A stretch of 64,000 nt of DNA from Cordylochernes scorpioides (Eukaryota; Arthropoda; Arachnida; Pseudoscorpiones; Chernetidae). Position 1 is the stretch's first letter; every line of letters starts with the position of its first letter. The notes beneath the pieces are model-generated. The model worked only from the letters and a program-made list of their open reading frames with translations, was not told the DNA's origin and searched no databases. The DNA is taken from contig CP092879.1 of assembly GCA_030710605.1 (NCBI GenBank), positions 42,279,008 through 42,343,007 on the forward strand. The letters run 5' to 3'. The position numbers and the translations under genes were made by a program. Below, one piece after another: positions 53,411 to 64,000 of this stretch.

Positions 53411-53795
53411 CCTCAGCAAGGATCCCACTCCAGGGATACGGAAGAGCTGCGTCTGTACTCATGTTAGAGTTGCAGCAAAGGCTTCCATGTTAGGAACGGC
53501 CTCAAATTACAGGCAAAGTCAGACTTTCACCACTTTAATGGTGCCATGATCAACGAAAGCTGCACCCCTATACCCCATTCCATAAGATCATGAACTCATG
53601 GAATTCGTGTAATCTTTTCACAAGGGGATAAGAAACAACAACACTACTGATGAGCTCTAGACCAACCCAATACTCCTTCGAGGTAAGAACAGAATAAATT
53701 TGGGTTTTAAGTGAATGGTTGTACTGTTGAATATACATAAAGCATTATAGCGCTTATACCTATTGATATTTTAACACTTATATTACTATCCTGAA
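53411..53795. other. Unclassified GC-richer segment
   Basis: ACCCGGTTGATGGACCTCAG through GGAATTCGTGTAATCTTTTC differs from its surroundings and may be a transposon fragment. No frame with a domain was found. Confidence 0.35.
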
Positions 53796-53950
53796 AATAA
53801 AGGTTGCCTGGCCGGCATTCATATTTCTGTGAAAATATAAACTTCGTCCAGTGAGAGGTTTTTTTTTCCCAACGTTTCGACAAAAATCTTTTGTCTTCGT
53901 CAGGAGAAATAAATAAAAATAAAGCATTTGGCAAGGCGTTAAAAATTATA
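53796..53950 (-). repeat. Family C repeat
   Basis: GGTTGCCTGGCCGGCATTCA, the hammerhead, then AAAGCATTTGGCAAGGCGTT match 955-1060. Confidence 0.75.
53862..53912 (-). ncRNA. Hammerhead ribozyme, type I, family C
   Basis: On the - strand CTGACGA, helix II of seven pairs (GACAAAA/TTTTGTC), GAAA, and a CGTT junction. Helix I pairs TTTCTC with GGGAAA over six positions including one G-U. The cleavage triplet is GTT. Helix III is minimal as in 1077. Confidence 0.7.
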
Positions 53951-54657
53951 TTACTATTAATCAAACACATTTCAAACACTATAATTGACCATATGAGAAA
54001 AATAAATAAGAAATTATAGACAAGGTTCTCAATAAAAATAAATATCTCCGAAAATAGAGATAAAATTAAAGTATTTCAGAAAGAATATGAAATATGAAAA
54101 TTGAGACGAAGGGACTGAAAATAAATCGAATAGAGAGGTTATTTTAAACGGAGTTTATTTTGCCGAAAATTGGTGAAGCAGCAAATAGAGTTTAACGTGT
54201 AAGTGACTTCCAACTATATTGGGCTGGCAGGATTTCTTCAATCCTCCGTCTGGAGATTTTACTCCCTGTCTAATTTTAATTTAAATACAGTCCCTGTTGG
54301 ACATTTGGCAACACGGCCATCTGTGATTAAATTTCTTCTCTTTCTGTGATTAAATCTCTCAAACAGTGTTCTCTAAAATCTATTTACTTTTATTACAGCA
54401 TCTTTATAGGATTTGTGACGAGGAATTATTATTGAATAGGTTGTTTGGATTCAATTAAATTTAAATTGAGGTGTTCAATTGTTTTGATGTTTTTTTTTAT
54501 TGATTTGTAAATATTTGTTGAGGTATTCACCGATATTTTTTATTGGTTTATTAATTCAAGTTATTACCATTAACTCTCTCTCTCTTACATTTGTAAACCT
54601 TTATAAATCATTATTATTTGTTTTTTAAATAGACATTAAATATATGTAACTAGATAC
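53951..54657. other. No gene recognised
   Basis: Nothing supported. Confidence 0.35.
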
Positions 54658-54985
54658 CAAAATGTTGTATATACTCTCATTGATAAAACTCAAGGAAGTT
54701 GTAGCTCTTAGCATGTATATCGAGATTCAGACAATAACTATGATAGATACACTCATACACAAAACTTGAGGAATTTTTACCTTTTAGTATTTATATCGGG
54801 ATTCAGACAAAAACTATGAAAGCTACACTCATGGACAAAACTTAAGGAAGTTGTACCTTTTAGTATGTATATTGGGATTCAGACAATAATTTTGAAAGAT
54901 ATTTGATACTCAGTGACCTTTATTGAAGACACATGAGATAACCAAGTATGAACAAAATTGCCTCTGTCTCCTTAAAAAAGGGTCG
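54658..54985. mobile_element. Family F MITE with tandem left end
   Basis: The left-end block (AAAACT.AAGGAA..T...CTTTTAGTATGTATAT.G, about 82 bp) occurs three times, at about 54685, 54765 and 54836, followed by the rest of the element to CTCCTTAAAAAAGGG. Confidence 0.75.
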
Positions 54986-55209
54986 ATATTGATACTTCGC
55001 GGATAACACGGAAATGTTTTATGATGGCATAGTACAATGGCAATGGCTTGGAACAAATTGTAAAACAACACACAACAAGAATTTATAGTCCTTCTTAAGA
55101 GTTAACTTACAACATTAGAGCGTCATCTATAAATATGTACAAGATAGTATGTACTGTACTTATATATACAAGAAATGATACCATTTTAACGTAATATTTG
55201 TATTTTATT
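54986..55209. other. Short unannotated spacer
   Basis: Nothing recognised. Confidence 0.3.
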
Positions 55210-55330
55210 AATAAACATCTTCCCACTGTCCATACTGCGATGATAAATATGTTTGGAGACAACTTGATCCATCATGAATTTTCCCAGCCGTTTGACTAAT
55301 TTAATCCAACAGACCGCTGTAACATTGTTT
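55210..55330 (+). repeat. Family D copy, diverged
   Basis: CTGTCCATACTGCGATGATAA, TCCATCATGAATTTTCCCAGC and TTTAATCCAACAGACCGCTG. Confidence 0.55.
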
Positions 55331-55406
55331 GTATTCATCTAATATGATATTGGAATAGTTTACTTTCCTACCTTCCACTAGACAGCAATTCCTTTTTTTT
55401 TTTTTT

Positions 55407-55711
55407 GCTTATCCCTAGTACACATTTTACAGGCCATGATAATCATGGTGGGTAGAAGAAAGTGACTGCTTTTACTGTAAGTGCACAACATGTCTACACA
55501 TGTGAAAAGCAGTTAGATTTCGCACCTACAAATATGCCAGAGCCCGGTTTGGGTAATTGCACTCGCTGGTGGGGTTGGACATTTTCAAGAATCGGGGCCC
55601 ATTGGAGCATTTTTTTTTGAATCAGAAAAAGTGCCAAATGCGGGAATCGAACCCGGGTCGTAGCGGTCCATAACCAACGGTGTTGTGTTTAGTCCATCCT
55701 TCCACCTACTC
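55407..55711 (-). mobile_element. tRNA-derived SINE
   Basis: Complete copy with B box GGGTTCGATTCCCGCATTTG, body and tail as in 41034. The A-box region carries a small insertion (AACACAACACC). Confidence 0.75.
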
Positions 55712-55884
55712 CCTAATATATATATATAAATATCTGCATCGAGCATTGATCTTTCGCAAACTATTCTCAAGATGCCAATTAAGCATCATTTCATCATTAA
55801 GACATCATAAAATATTAACGCTCAGGTTATTTACAAGAAACGATACAATATTATACATGATTTTTACTTTTGAAAATATCAAAA

Positions 55885-55990
55885 ATCTCCCTAATTGTCC
55901 TTACTGTGATGAAAAATATATTGGAAGGGCCTGGCTCACACATCAATGGTTTCAATGGTTGTCTTATATTCATAGATCCATTGAATCCCT
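55885..55990 (+). repeat. Family D copy, diverged
   Basis: TAATTGTCCTTACTGTGATGA, ATTGGAAGGGCCTGGCTCAC and ATCAATGGTTTCAATGG. Confidence 0.5.
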
Positions 55991-56703
55991 CAACCAATAA
56001 ATACTTTCTAGCACAAGGTATAAGGGTGGAATAGCTAAATATCATATTTATTGTATGCATACAATATTAAAGCTATATCTAGGGGTTTAAATTGGAGGTT
56101 TTACCATTAATGAGCATTCTCTTCACAGTAATGACAGTAGAGGACGATGTTTTATTTATTTAACAAAATCTCGCTGATATGGTATCATTTCTTGTTCACT
56201 ATCAACCTTGTTTCCAATGCAGATGAGATTCCGCTGTTCCACGAAGGCTTCTATTTCTGTTCCCTGAGTAGCAAACGTGAAAACTTCCTAGAAACTACCA
56301 AACATTCCCGGAATATACTTAGACCGTAGCAATATCAATTGACCTATATAAAATTGTTCCATAATCATATTTCAAGATTATTTCATTTGGATCTTTGCCC
56401 AAACTCACCCAATGAAATATAACCTATCCGAAAATATATTTTCCCAATCTTATGACTTCGTAGAGACCTTAAATCAACGCGTATTTGATATAAATCAAAT
56501 TATTTCCACTTCTTGATTAATTGTTCCCAAGCTTAAATTCCCGAGCTGACCATTAATTGACTTTTCTCCCAACAAACACTTTCTGATGCCATTAGGTTTA
56601 AAACTTTCTCCCATTAGTTTATTTTCATAGAAACCCTATTTATTCCGACATCGTAGAGAGCATTAATTTATATTTTAGAAATGAAAAACACTGATTCAAA
56701 ATA
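55991..56703. other. No gene recognised
   Basis: Nothing supported. Confidence 0.35.
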
Positions 56704-56830
56704 CAGTGAAACCTCTCATGAGCGACTTATCTGATACGCGACAACCTCCATGAGAGACCACCATTTGTAAAAAGATGTTTATACCTGATCTAATGAATTG
56801 AATCATTGAGAGACCAACTCCAGGAAAGAC
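56704..56830 (+). mobile_element. pogo-like element, left end only
   Basis: CAGTGAAACCTCTCATGAGCG after TA, with repeated ATGAGAGACCA/TTGAGAGACCA blocks as in pogo-type ends. A matching right end was not found. Confidence 0.5.
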
Positions 56831-56859
56831 ATGAAGTATCTATGTTTTCAGATGTACTT

Positions 56860-57530
56860 CAATGGTATATTCTATTGAATATAGTCACAGTAAATGAAAA
56901 GTATATTCTATTGAAATTGTTAGAAATGGCTCTCTATACATTAAAGGAATCTAGAGCCATCGTAATTGTAAGAAGCGTTCTAATGCGCGCGACCATGTTA
57001 CTGTACAGGAAAGTGGTCCATGAACAGTACGACCAGGATGTGAGGAAGAAAAAATCTTAGTTGAGCTTCCACATTCTCCCATCCCTCCTCCTTTTTTTTT
57101 TGTTTTATTTCATTTTTTAATAAATAGCACTGCCCCCCCCCCTTTTTGTTTGTTTAGTTCCATCATCTTGCCATCGTCATAAGTTTTTTGTACTAATTTA
57201 TTTATTTGTACCAATGTTCTCTCCCTCTTTCTCATTTTTATTATTATTATCTAAAATTTTTATTTAAAAATTCACTCTAAACTCCTTCTGTCAAATGTTT
57301 CTTCTCCCCTCTTTTTTAAACATTTCTATAGCTATTTTATTTTTCTTTCTTACAAATATTTATTTTAAAAAAATAATATATTTAATTTATATTATTGCCA
57401 TGGTTTTTTATTATTTTTTTTTTATATAAATTTTTCTCATAGCAGTTTATATTATATTATAAGTAACATGGTCGCGCGCATTAGAACGCTTCTTACAATT
57501 ACGATGGCTCTAGATTCCTTTAATATATTC
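56860..57530. repeat. Inverted repeat, 60-bp arms
   Basis: AAAGGAATCTAGAGCCATCG through CGCGACCATGTTACTG (56940-57002) pairs with 57466-57523. The loop (57060-57460) is T-rich with a run of C at about 57133. An 84-codon frame spans the left arm, with no recognisable domain. Confidence 0.75.
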
Positions 57531-58374
57531 TATTGAATAGTTATTGAATAGTGTTGAAGATATTACATATAAAAAGACAAAATAAATGTTTTTCCTAATT
57601 GTATTTTGACAAATTCAGATGAATTTTTCTGATAATTATTGTTAGTGAATGATAACATGATATAAATGTTTTAATAACTGTTGCGATAGAAATTAAGGGA
57701 AACTTTCTACAATTGGATTTTCACTGATTACTCCAAAGTTTCTGCCATGAGAGCTTTCACTTCAAAAAGAATCAGAATGCATTCAGAAATCTTATTCAAT
57801 TCTGTGATATTTTTTTTTCTTTAATTTTCCTGAAAATTGAGAGAGTTGTCTCTGCTTCAATCAGGTTCATCTTCTCTGGATTTAGTGGTCTGAAGCCGGG
57901 ACTTTAATCTTAAATATTCATATAGTATACATGAGACCATTGCCACCAGCAACAGAAACCCTGTTCGAACGTCTTCGTTCATCTCACATGCCCTCTCTCA
58001 AAATGATTTAAATACCCATATGTTTGCCATTATCGATTTAGAGGCATTTATACGAATCCTAGACAATGCTATGAAATTCTTTACAGTAGTGCTGACACCC
58101 GTAGAGCGCTAAAAGATATTTGAAAATGGTCCATCAAGCATCCACATTGCCCCATCAATCTTTTTCTAGTGGCTGGAATACATATCATACATTTTTACAT
58201 ATCTCTAAGTAGATATTCTATGCAAATATCATTAACCTAGAGAACGAATATTCCTTTAATGTGCTGTTCGCGGATAAAATGTTCGGTCAGTGTTTATATT
58301 TCTAACCTAGTTAATTTCTACCAACCTGAAAATTTCGGATTATTTGTAATACTAACCTTTTGTGATAACTCCTG
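57531..58374. other. No gene recognised
   Basis: Nothing supported. Confidence 0.35.
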
Positions 58375-58500
58375 ATTGTGCAAATGGAAGTTGCTGACGA
58401 CCATCTATGATTAGTGAATATTCATAACAGATATCGCAGTCAATCAGTAAATTTCAATTGTACAATCAAGAAAGACCTTTTTCTCTCCATTTAACCACCT
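58375..58500 (-). mobile_element. Family B-prime fragment
   Basis: GATTGTGCAAATGGAAGTTGC, AATCAAGAAAGACCTTTTTC and the CACCTGATACCAGTAC flank. The hammerhead is absent. Confidence 0.5.
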
Positions 58501-58559
58501 GATACCAGTACAATTTAACTTTAGTAATATTTATTTCATGTTGATTTGGTGTGTTTCAG

Positions 58560-58631
58560 AGATCTGAGCAATAATGAAATCTCCTATATTGCTGGGGATG
58601 CTTTCTCTGGCCTCAAATTCCTCACCTCTTT
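58560..58631 (+). CDS. slit: slit exon: LRR domain 2, repeat 2
   Basis: 72 nt, acceptor GTTTCAG (58553-58559), donor GTAAGT. Enters completing Ile and exits in phase 2, encoding DLSNNEISYIAGDAFSGLKF and LTSL. Drosophila has DLSNN.IS.IA.DA.SGLK at this point. Third exon in the run of uniform 72-nt LRR units starting at 41466. Confidence 0.96.
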
Positions 58632-58799
58632 GTAAGTACTCAGTCGGCCTTGCTGCACTTTTCAATAGAACGCGCATTCGCCTAGGAGATTATACTCCAA
58701 GGTTTAGCTAGTATGTAGTATTATAAGGACTTCATATCAGAAAAAGTATGAAGTAGTTTCGTATCTAATTCGCAATTATTTTCGGCTCAGTATGAAATA

Positions 58800-59012
58800 G
58801 CACACACACATACAGCTTTATTAAGACCACAGATTCACACAGGAAGGAAGCATAGATGGAACTCTTATACTCCAGGTAGCGCAGAGCCCAACAGCCTCCA
58901 GGTCTGACGCATGTCCAATGGCCACACCGTGCATAAGTATCACTTTTTAGCGTATCACTGAAAAGGCGAGTGCGGAATCAGTCGCGTTTTAGTCTTCGCT
59001 TTCCTCATCCAC
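58800..59012 (-). repeat. Family G repeat
   Basis: ACACACACATACAGCTTTATT through GTCTTCGCTTTCCTCATCC, same orientation as 15377. Confidence 0.7.
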
Positions 59013-59710
59013 AGTATGAAAGAGCATTAAAGGAAGTTAGCCACACATATCAGAAAATTCATGAAATTATTTTTTAACAAAAAAATAGTATTGTATCTTC
59101 TACCACTTATTTGTGTGACGTTGTAACAAAAATCAATATAAGTGTGTTTCTGAATGAATGCTACTAATTATAATTACATAAATGATATAATTCATATAAT
59201 TAATAGTATCTGTGTACAAACAAGCACCTCTACGTATATTTAATTAAAATTAATTATACTATTATACAATTCAATTATCTACGCTTAGCGCACGTTGGAG
59301 TGAATTAAATTTTACAATATATAGCGGGTGTTTATACATACACTATACAGAGGGCTCAGAGACTCTATAATTTATATAACCCTCTGGTAACTCCTTAGCT
59401 AGCTCATTTCATATCTCTAATTGGATCCTTTAACTATATATTCTATTTATCTCTATATTACCACTTGGATGTTATATTCAGGGGATTTTCCTACACTATA
59501 TATAATAATATGCAAATATTAAATGGAGTTACTACATATATATATTTATTTATGAGTGGCGTTGAGTTTGTTGTTTACATAAATATGTTGTAATACCTTG
59601 AAAAAGGTTGGCGTTTAGCCACACAACTGAAATATTGGCAAATAAATTATATTTTGATCCAATATATGCTTTTTTAATGATTATATATGTATTTATATTA
59701 AAAATAACAG
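59013..59710. other. No gene recognised
   Basis: Nothing supported. Confidence 0.35.
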
Positions 59711-59791
59711 GAGCTCCATCTATGCTACCTTTCTTCCTGTGGTGAATCTGTATAAGACTGGTGGTCATAATAAAGCTTTGTGTGTGTGTAT
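59711..59791 (+). repeat. Family G fragment
   Basis: GGAGCTCCATCTATGCTACC and AATAAAGCTTTGTGTGTGTG, only the last third of the family. Confidence 0.65.
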
Positions 59792-60184
59792 ATATATATA
59801 TATATATAATAAAACAATGCTTTTTTTATTGATTAAGAGTTTTTATTTATCCAATATTTCGATGGACCAATCTTCCATCTTTTACTATGTTTTAATAACT
59901 TTTAATGACCATATGAATGCATATTATCCACATTTGTTGACGAAGATCCCTCACGGCTCATCCATTGACCTTTCGGTAGCTTTTTCTTGATTCCTTCTAG
60001 CCAGCTCATTGTAGGTCTTCCTTTCTTCTTTCTTCCTTCATTTTCCCAACATCAATACATATATAATAGGAAAAATATAGCCGGATATCATTGCTAAGAA
60101 GAGACCTAAGTTAAAATCAAAGAGTTTCTTTATTTTTCGCTTTTGCTTTTGGTCTTCTTTGCAATACATATACAATTTTATATA
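59792..60184. other. No gene recognised
   Basis: A (TA)n run, then unrecognised sequence. Confidence 0.35.
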
Positions 60185-60348
60185 CAGTTAAACCTGTCTG
60201 TAGCGCCCTATCTTGGTACTCACCGAAATAGGGTACTATAGAAAGGGGGTGATATAGACAGGTCACTTTTAATCTAAACGTATTTAAAATCGGGTACTAT
60301 AGAGAATAAGGCGCTATTTAGAGGGGGCGCTATAAACAGGTTTAACTG
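60185..60348. mobile_element. pogo-like MITE with TA duplication
   Basis: CAGTTAAACCTGTCTGTAGCG and inverted ACAGGTTTAACTG, flanked by TA. Sister of 40453, ending only 74 bp before a slit exon. Confidence 0.85.
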
Positions 60349-60422
60349 TATTTCATTGTGTTAGTTCTGTATGAGTTTAAAAGTTCTATTGACTTATTTA
60401 GACATGTATGTTGGTATTTCAG

Positions 60423-60494
60423 GGTCCTGTATGGCAACAAGATCACAGAATTGCCAATGGGAATCTTCAGGGGCCTCAACTCTCTCCAGCTTCT
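60423..60494 (+). CDS. slit: slit exon: LRR domain 2, repeat 3
   Basis: 72 nt, acceptor TATTTCAG (60415-60422), donor GTAAGT. Enters completing Leu and exits in phase 2, encoding VLYGNKITELPMGIFRGLNS and LQLL. Drosophila carries VLYGNKI at the same place. Only a 1,791-bp intron separates it from the previous exon. The next LRR exon should begin with one base completing Leu, but no match was found before 64000. Confidence 0.96.
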
Positions 60495-61137
60495 GTAAGT
60501 AGCCATTATTTCTTTCCTTACATCCTAGGTTCATACATTCATTCTGACTTATAAGACACATCGGTCATCCCTCCAGCTGCTATATTGAAACCTACAACCC
60601 TCGGCAGGTATGAGGAACTAACACTCCTATAGGAACAGCTAAAGAGAAACTAACTACTAAAAACTAGTTCGAACTGGTGTAACTATTTGAATTATAGATT
60701 GAATACACGAGGTAACAAATCCAACTCCAAATAAAGGATTTAGAGATTCCTGTTATAAAAACGTTATTTTAGAGTTAAAACTAAACAAATATATTGGCCT
60801 TCATTCAAAAAATATATATAATAGTACAACCTTTTCAAAACAAGCTAACAAGGTCAAATTAAAATAAGTAAATTATATTTTATGTTACAGTAACAGCGTT
60901 GTTACCAGCTCAGACAATAGTACTGAATATTATTTCATGTAATAATAGGAATAATTCTATAGTTACAATTGAACAATCAAGATACAAATACGGTTATCAT
61001 CGCGAGGTTTCAACAATAAGGTGTCATAAAGTTTCTATTCCAGTAAATATAAGGAATTAGATATCAATCTGAATGTTGTTACTGAAACTACTTGGCGTTT
61101 TTTTTTTTTAATTTCTTCCTTTTGCACAAAAGAATGC
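60495..61137. other. Intron sequence, nothing recognised
   Basis: Nothing supported. Confidence 0.4.
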
Positions 61138-61215
61138 TTATTACTTTCCTTACTGTAATTAAAAATGATGGTTCATCAATGGTGAAACCTCCCAAAGGAT
61201 CAGCCAGTTTCCATA
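61138..61215 (+). repeat. Family D copy, diverged
   Basis: ATTACTTTCCTTACTGTAATT, GGTTCATCAATGGTGAAACC. Confidence 0.55.
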
Positions 61216-62694
61216 CTCTACTGTGGGAGCGATAACTACTGAAGTAACGTAGCTATATACAATCCTAACCCAAGAGCTATGCGAAAAATGGTAACGCTAT
61301 TAATATTTTAAGCCGAATTTGCGTAGGTCCAACTTAGCATAGAGGTTTTAGAACGAGAATATTTATTTTCGCACATTTCAGTACAACGGTCTGGTTAAAA
61401 TTAAAAAAAAATCAATTGACAAATGGTATCTATCCTGAGAACGTTCCCAAATTTACTAAAACATTCCTTTTCTCAGGTCGCAGAATTCTCCAAGTTTGCC
61501 GAAATGTTTGTGAAAGCCATCGTATGTAAGATTTATAATCTTGTGTAAGGTCTATAGAGATCCTTTAGGGTTTATAAAAACGTCTAGTGGATCAATTTTC
61601 AGAATTTGTAGAATGATAATCGTCGGAATTTCTCTCTTAATACTTCCAATGCAGTCAGTGTTGTGGAAAACGATGAATTTTTATTTTCATTTTATAATAT
61701 ATTTTTATGAATTAATCAATAAGGCACAATATTGGGTATTTTCACCTATTACAGAGAAGGCATAGAAACAACAAACAAATTGAAACTTAGAATTAAATAT
61801 TTACAAATTTACATGTATTAATCGACAGAGTTCATAAAATGTATACAGACAAAGTTGCTGATGTAAGAGAGATAAATCATTTAGATCTAGAAACAATCGA
61901 TGTCTCATTTCTGTAAAGGGATTACTGTATGTAATGATACTGAAGTCACACCAAACTGACTCCGAACCATATATACCGTTGCCAGGCCATCCTTGCAGTC
62001 CTCTATATGGCAGACATCAATCCAGAAGAGGACATCCATACGAACAAGGCACCTTTGTTGGCCGGTATTGTGATAAGGGTGCATGGACCGATCTGATCTG
62101 CTCCATGGACAAGACACCACCACCACTGAAGTCACAAAGCGGTCAGCCAACATACACGTAAATATGGGCCGCAATTTAATCTTCGCAGGTAAACATACCG
62201 TCATAAAAAAATGCCACGAATACGTGCTTCAGATACCCAACAGTTGAGCCATAAGCACCTACAAGCCTCAGATTAATTCAAATATAAATAACATCAAAAT
62301 ATAGACCCAAAATTAATTATATTCAAATAAAACTCACATTTACTTTGAGTGTAGGGGATGTGTAATTAAGTTTGGGGAACAAGGTATTGTTCCAAGGTTG
62401 GCTAAACGATGAAGGCGGAATGCCAAGTGGAAAGGTAGGCAGATAACTGATATTTGATGATTAGAACTTCTCGGTTTAATTAAATACCATACCTGAATAG
62501 AATAGTACGTCTTAGTTCGAAGGAAGCTTGCTCATAATATAGCAATCCAAGCAATTATCAACCGATTACTATTCTATTGCATCGTATAAACCTTATTGAT
62601 TCAATTATAGTATTCGAATTTGTTATACGAATATTCCTATACATGGAGAATACATTATAATGATCGTTTATAACTATCTTAAAAGCTGATTGCC
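61216..62694. other. No gene recognised
   Basis: 61950-62170 is GC-richer and open in several frames (GTTGCCAGGCCATCCTTGCA) but shows no domain. The rest is AT-rich. Confidence 0.35.
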
Positions 62695-62775
62695 TAAAAT
62701 TATCATTATCCTTACAATAATGATAAAATATATTAAATGAGAGGGCCGTATCTTTGCAGTAAGGTATGTAGAGAT
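62695..62775 (+). repeat. Family D fragment
   Basis: ATTATCCTTACAATAATGATA and ATATTAAATGAGAGGGCC. Confidence 0.4.
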
Positions 62776-63119
62776 AATAATTGATGATATTAAAGAAAAA
62801 CATTGCCGAAAAATAATTGTTACAAATTTTAACTCAACTATAATTTCCCAGACCACATACAAACATGGTTATCATCACCCAACCAAATAGATTGTAAGAT
62901 TTTTTTTTTTATTAGGTAAAAATTATTTTTGACTGAATTCAGATAAGTTCATAGAAAAAAAAAACTTTGTAAAATATAATTTGACACCATGTTAAACTAC
63001 AGTTTATAAATACCAAAAAAATTTAATCGAGTTATTAAAGTAGAAATATTAACTTGTATGATACAATATATATATGTAATATGTTGATGCAATTGTTGTT
63101 ATTACACTATAATATTTGA
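62776..63119. other. No gene recognised
   Basis: Nothing supported. Confidence 0.35.
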
Positions 63120-64000
63120 TGTATTACGCTGTTGTAGAATCCTGTCGACTTAACCGTTCTGTGGCAATATCGTTGCGGAATTTCTTGTTGTTCGATTTGA
63201 ATGGTGAGGATTGGTTGAAGCGCAGTCGTTGAGTGGTAAGTGAAGCACACAGTTAGGAATAATCAGGACACGTGATTGGATTTGAAAATAAAAGGCAACT
63301 GGGTTGGAGGAAAGAAAGCTTGAGAAGAGTTGAGCGATTTGACTTATTAATTAGTTGATCACATGGCGGTGATTGTACTTAGCTGTGGGATGAGCAGAGG
63401 GAGAGAGGTCTAGAGCAGATGTCACCTTCTTGGAAGCTAAATCACTACTGCAGGTGTTGTTCCTATGAGAGCGAAAACCTCACTACTCATTCTTGTTTTT
63501 CGATTTAACACCAAAACTCCGTTTCTCTCTGATTGGTTGAGAGATGATCACATGCTTTTTCCCTATTGGTTGACCTATTTAGATGCTATCTTTTGATTGG
63601 CCCGCGGCTTTCCTTGATGAAAGCTGTGGTCTGCTTGATAGGAAGTGTCGAGTGCTATTTTGACTTTATTTACTTCCGTGTTATCAAATACGTCCTATCT
63701 TGGGTCGGAAGTATGGGGTGTCTCTATACTAATATAACTTCTGTGGATATTGGATACGTCCTGTTTTGTCAGGAAGTATTGAGTGTATCTTGACTAAAAT
63801 AACTTCTGCGGTCACTAGAGACGTCCGGTCTCTGCCCCTGCAATATTGACACAGGGGTGCCCAGAATAGTCGTGCCAGCCTTAGGTCTACTTCCTATATC
63901 TTAATGCTACTTGCTTCCCTCCAGTTACCTTGTTCTTTATTAAGTCTTTGAAAATCATACATGGTACATACATAGTGGGTCGGGGTTGCATTTAATTATA
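63120..64000. other. Unclassified GC-richer segment at the window edge
   Basis: Base composition rises and long AT runs disappear. It holds repeated CTGATTGGTTGA/CTATTGGTTGACC motifs and a three-unit tandem repeat (63641-63830). It may be a regulatory or LTR-like part of an element continuing beyond the window. Confidence 0.35.
63641..63830 (+). repeat. Imperfect tandem repeat, about 65-bp unit
   Basis: GGAAGT.T.GAGTGT, then AACTTCTG.GG and ATACGTCC, recur near 63641, 63706 and 63771. Confidence 0.65.

Noticed and set aside
56806-57060. 84-codon open frame
   Set aside because: It spans a pogo-like end and one arm of an inverted repeat; no motif was recognised.
61478-61530. Candidate next slit exon after TTTCTCAG
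   Set aside because: The sequence after the AG does not encode an LRR in the required phase and lacks a 72-nt unit with a donor.

Overview
This is a gene-poor, AT-rich, repeat-saturated animal genomic window. Its one host gene is part of a slit orthologue on the + strand. Five exons (14489-14670, 19640-19766, 41466-41537, 58560-58631, 60423-60494) join in frame and encode the C-terminal cap of the first leucine-rich-repeat (LRR) domain, the N-terminal cap of the second LRR domain, and its first three LRRs. The last three exons are each exactly 72 nt, phase 2, one LRR per exon. The encoded sequence resembles Drosophila Slit more than anything else I can recall. Large introns, TE load and base composition suggest an arthropod or another AT-rich protostome; the species cannot be fixed from the sequence alone. 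No further slit exon could be recognised before 14489 or after 60494.

The rest is mostly mobile DNA, often nested. (1) A young Ty3/gypsy LTR retrotransposon lies on the - strand at 23436-27837, with apparently identical 194-bp LTRs, a perfect 5-bp target duplication (TTATC), and a gag-pol frame broken once at an A7 run. (2) An intact mariner-superfamily transposase (28623-29735) has an apparent DD41D catalytic triad. (3) A candidate 2.9-kb non-autonomous Helitron occupies 10553-13486, and a second Helitron 3' end lies at 30179. (4) There are hAT, pogo/Tigger and Tc1-type MITEs, several with exact target duplications, and tRNA-derived SINEs. (5) 3' tails of at least two kinds of non-LTR retrotransposon are present. 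(6) Several tandem arrays occur, with periods near 165, 180, 205, 249 and 300 bp. (7) Several very long near-perfect palindromes occur.

The most interesting system is a set of hammerhead-ribozyme repeats. Two unrelated repeat families carry complete type I hammerhead cores: CTGANGA, helix II, GAAA, a minimal helix III, a NUH cleavage site, and a complementary helix I. Family B has cores at 9656, 10006, 10352, 13597, 37282(-), 38038(-) and 51903. Family C has cores at 971(-), 1077 and 53862(-). Three family B units lie head to tail at 9465-10545 with predicted monomers of 350 and 346 nt. That arrangement resembles animal retrozymes or the hammerhead-bearing pseudo-LTRs of Penelope-like elements. 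Several cores lie in sense orientation in or near slit introns.

Layout: 1-14.3 kb is upstream intron or flank with the hammerhead array and Helitron; 14.5-19.8 kb holds the first two slit exons; 19.8-41.5 kb is a 21.7-kb intron holding the gypsy element, mariner, satellite and palindromes; 41.5-58.6 kb is a 17-kb intron rich in MITEs and SINEs; 58.6-60.5 kb holds two LRR exons; 60.5-64 kb is largely unclassified.
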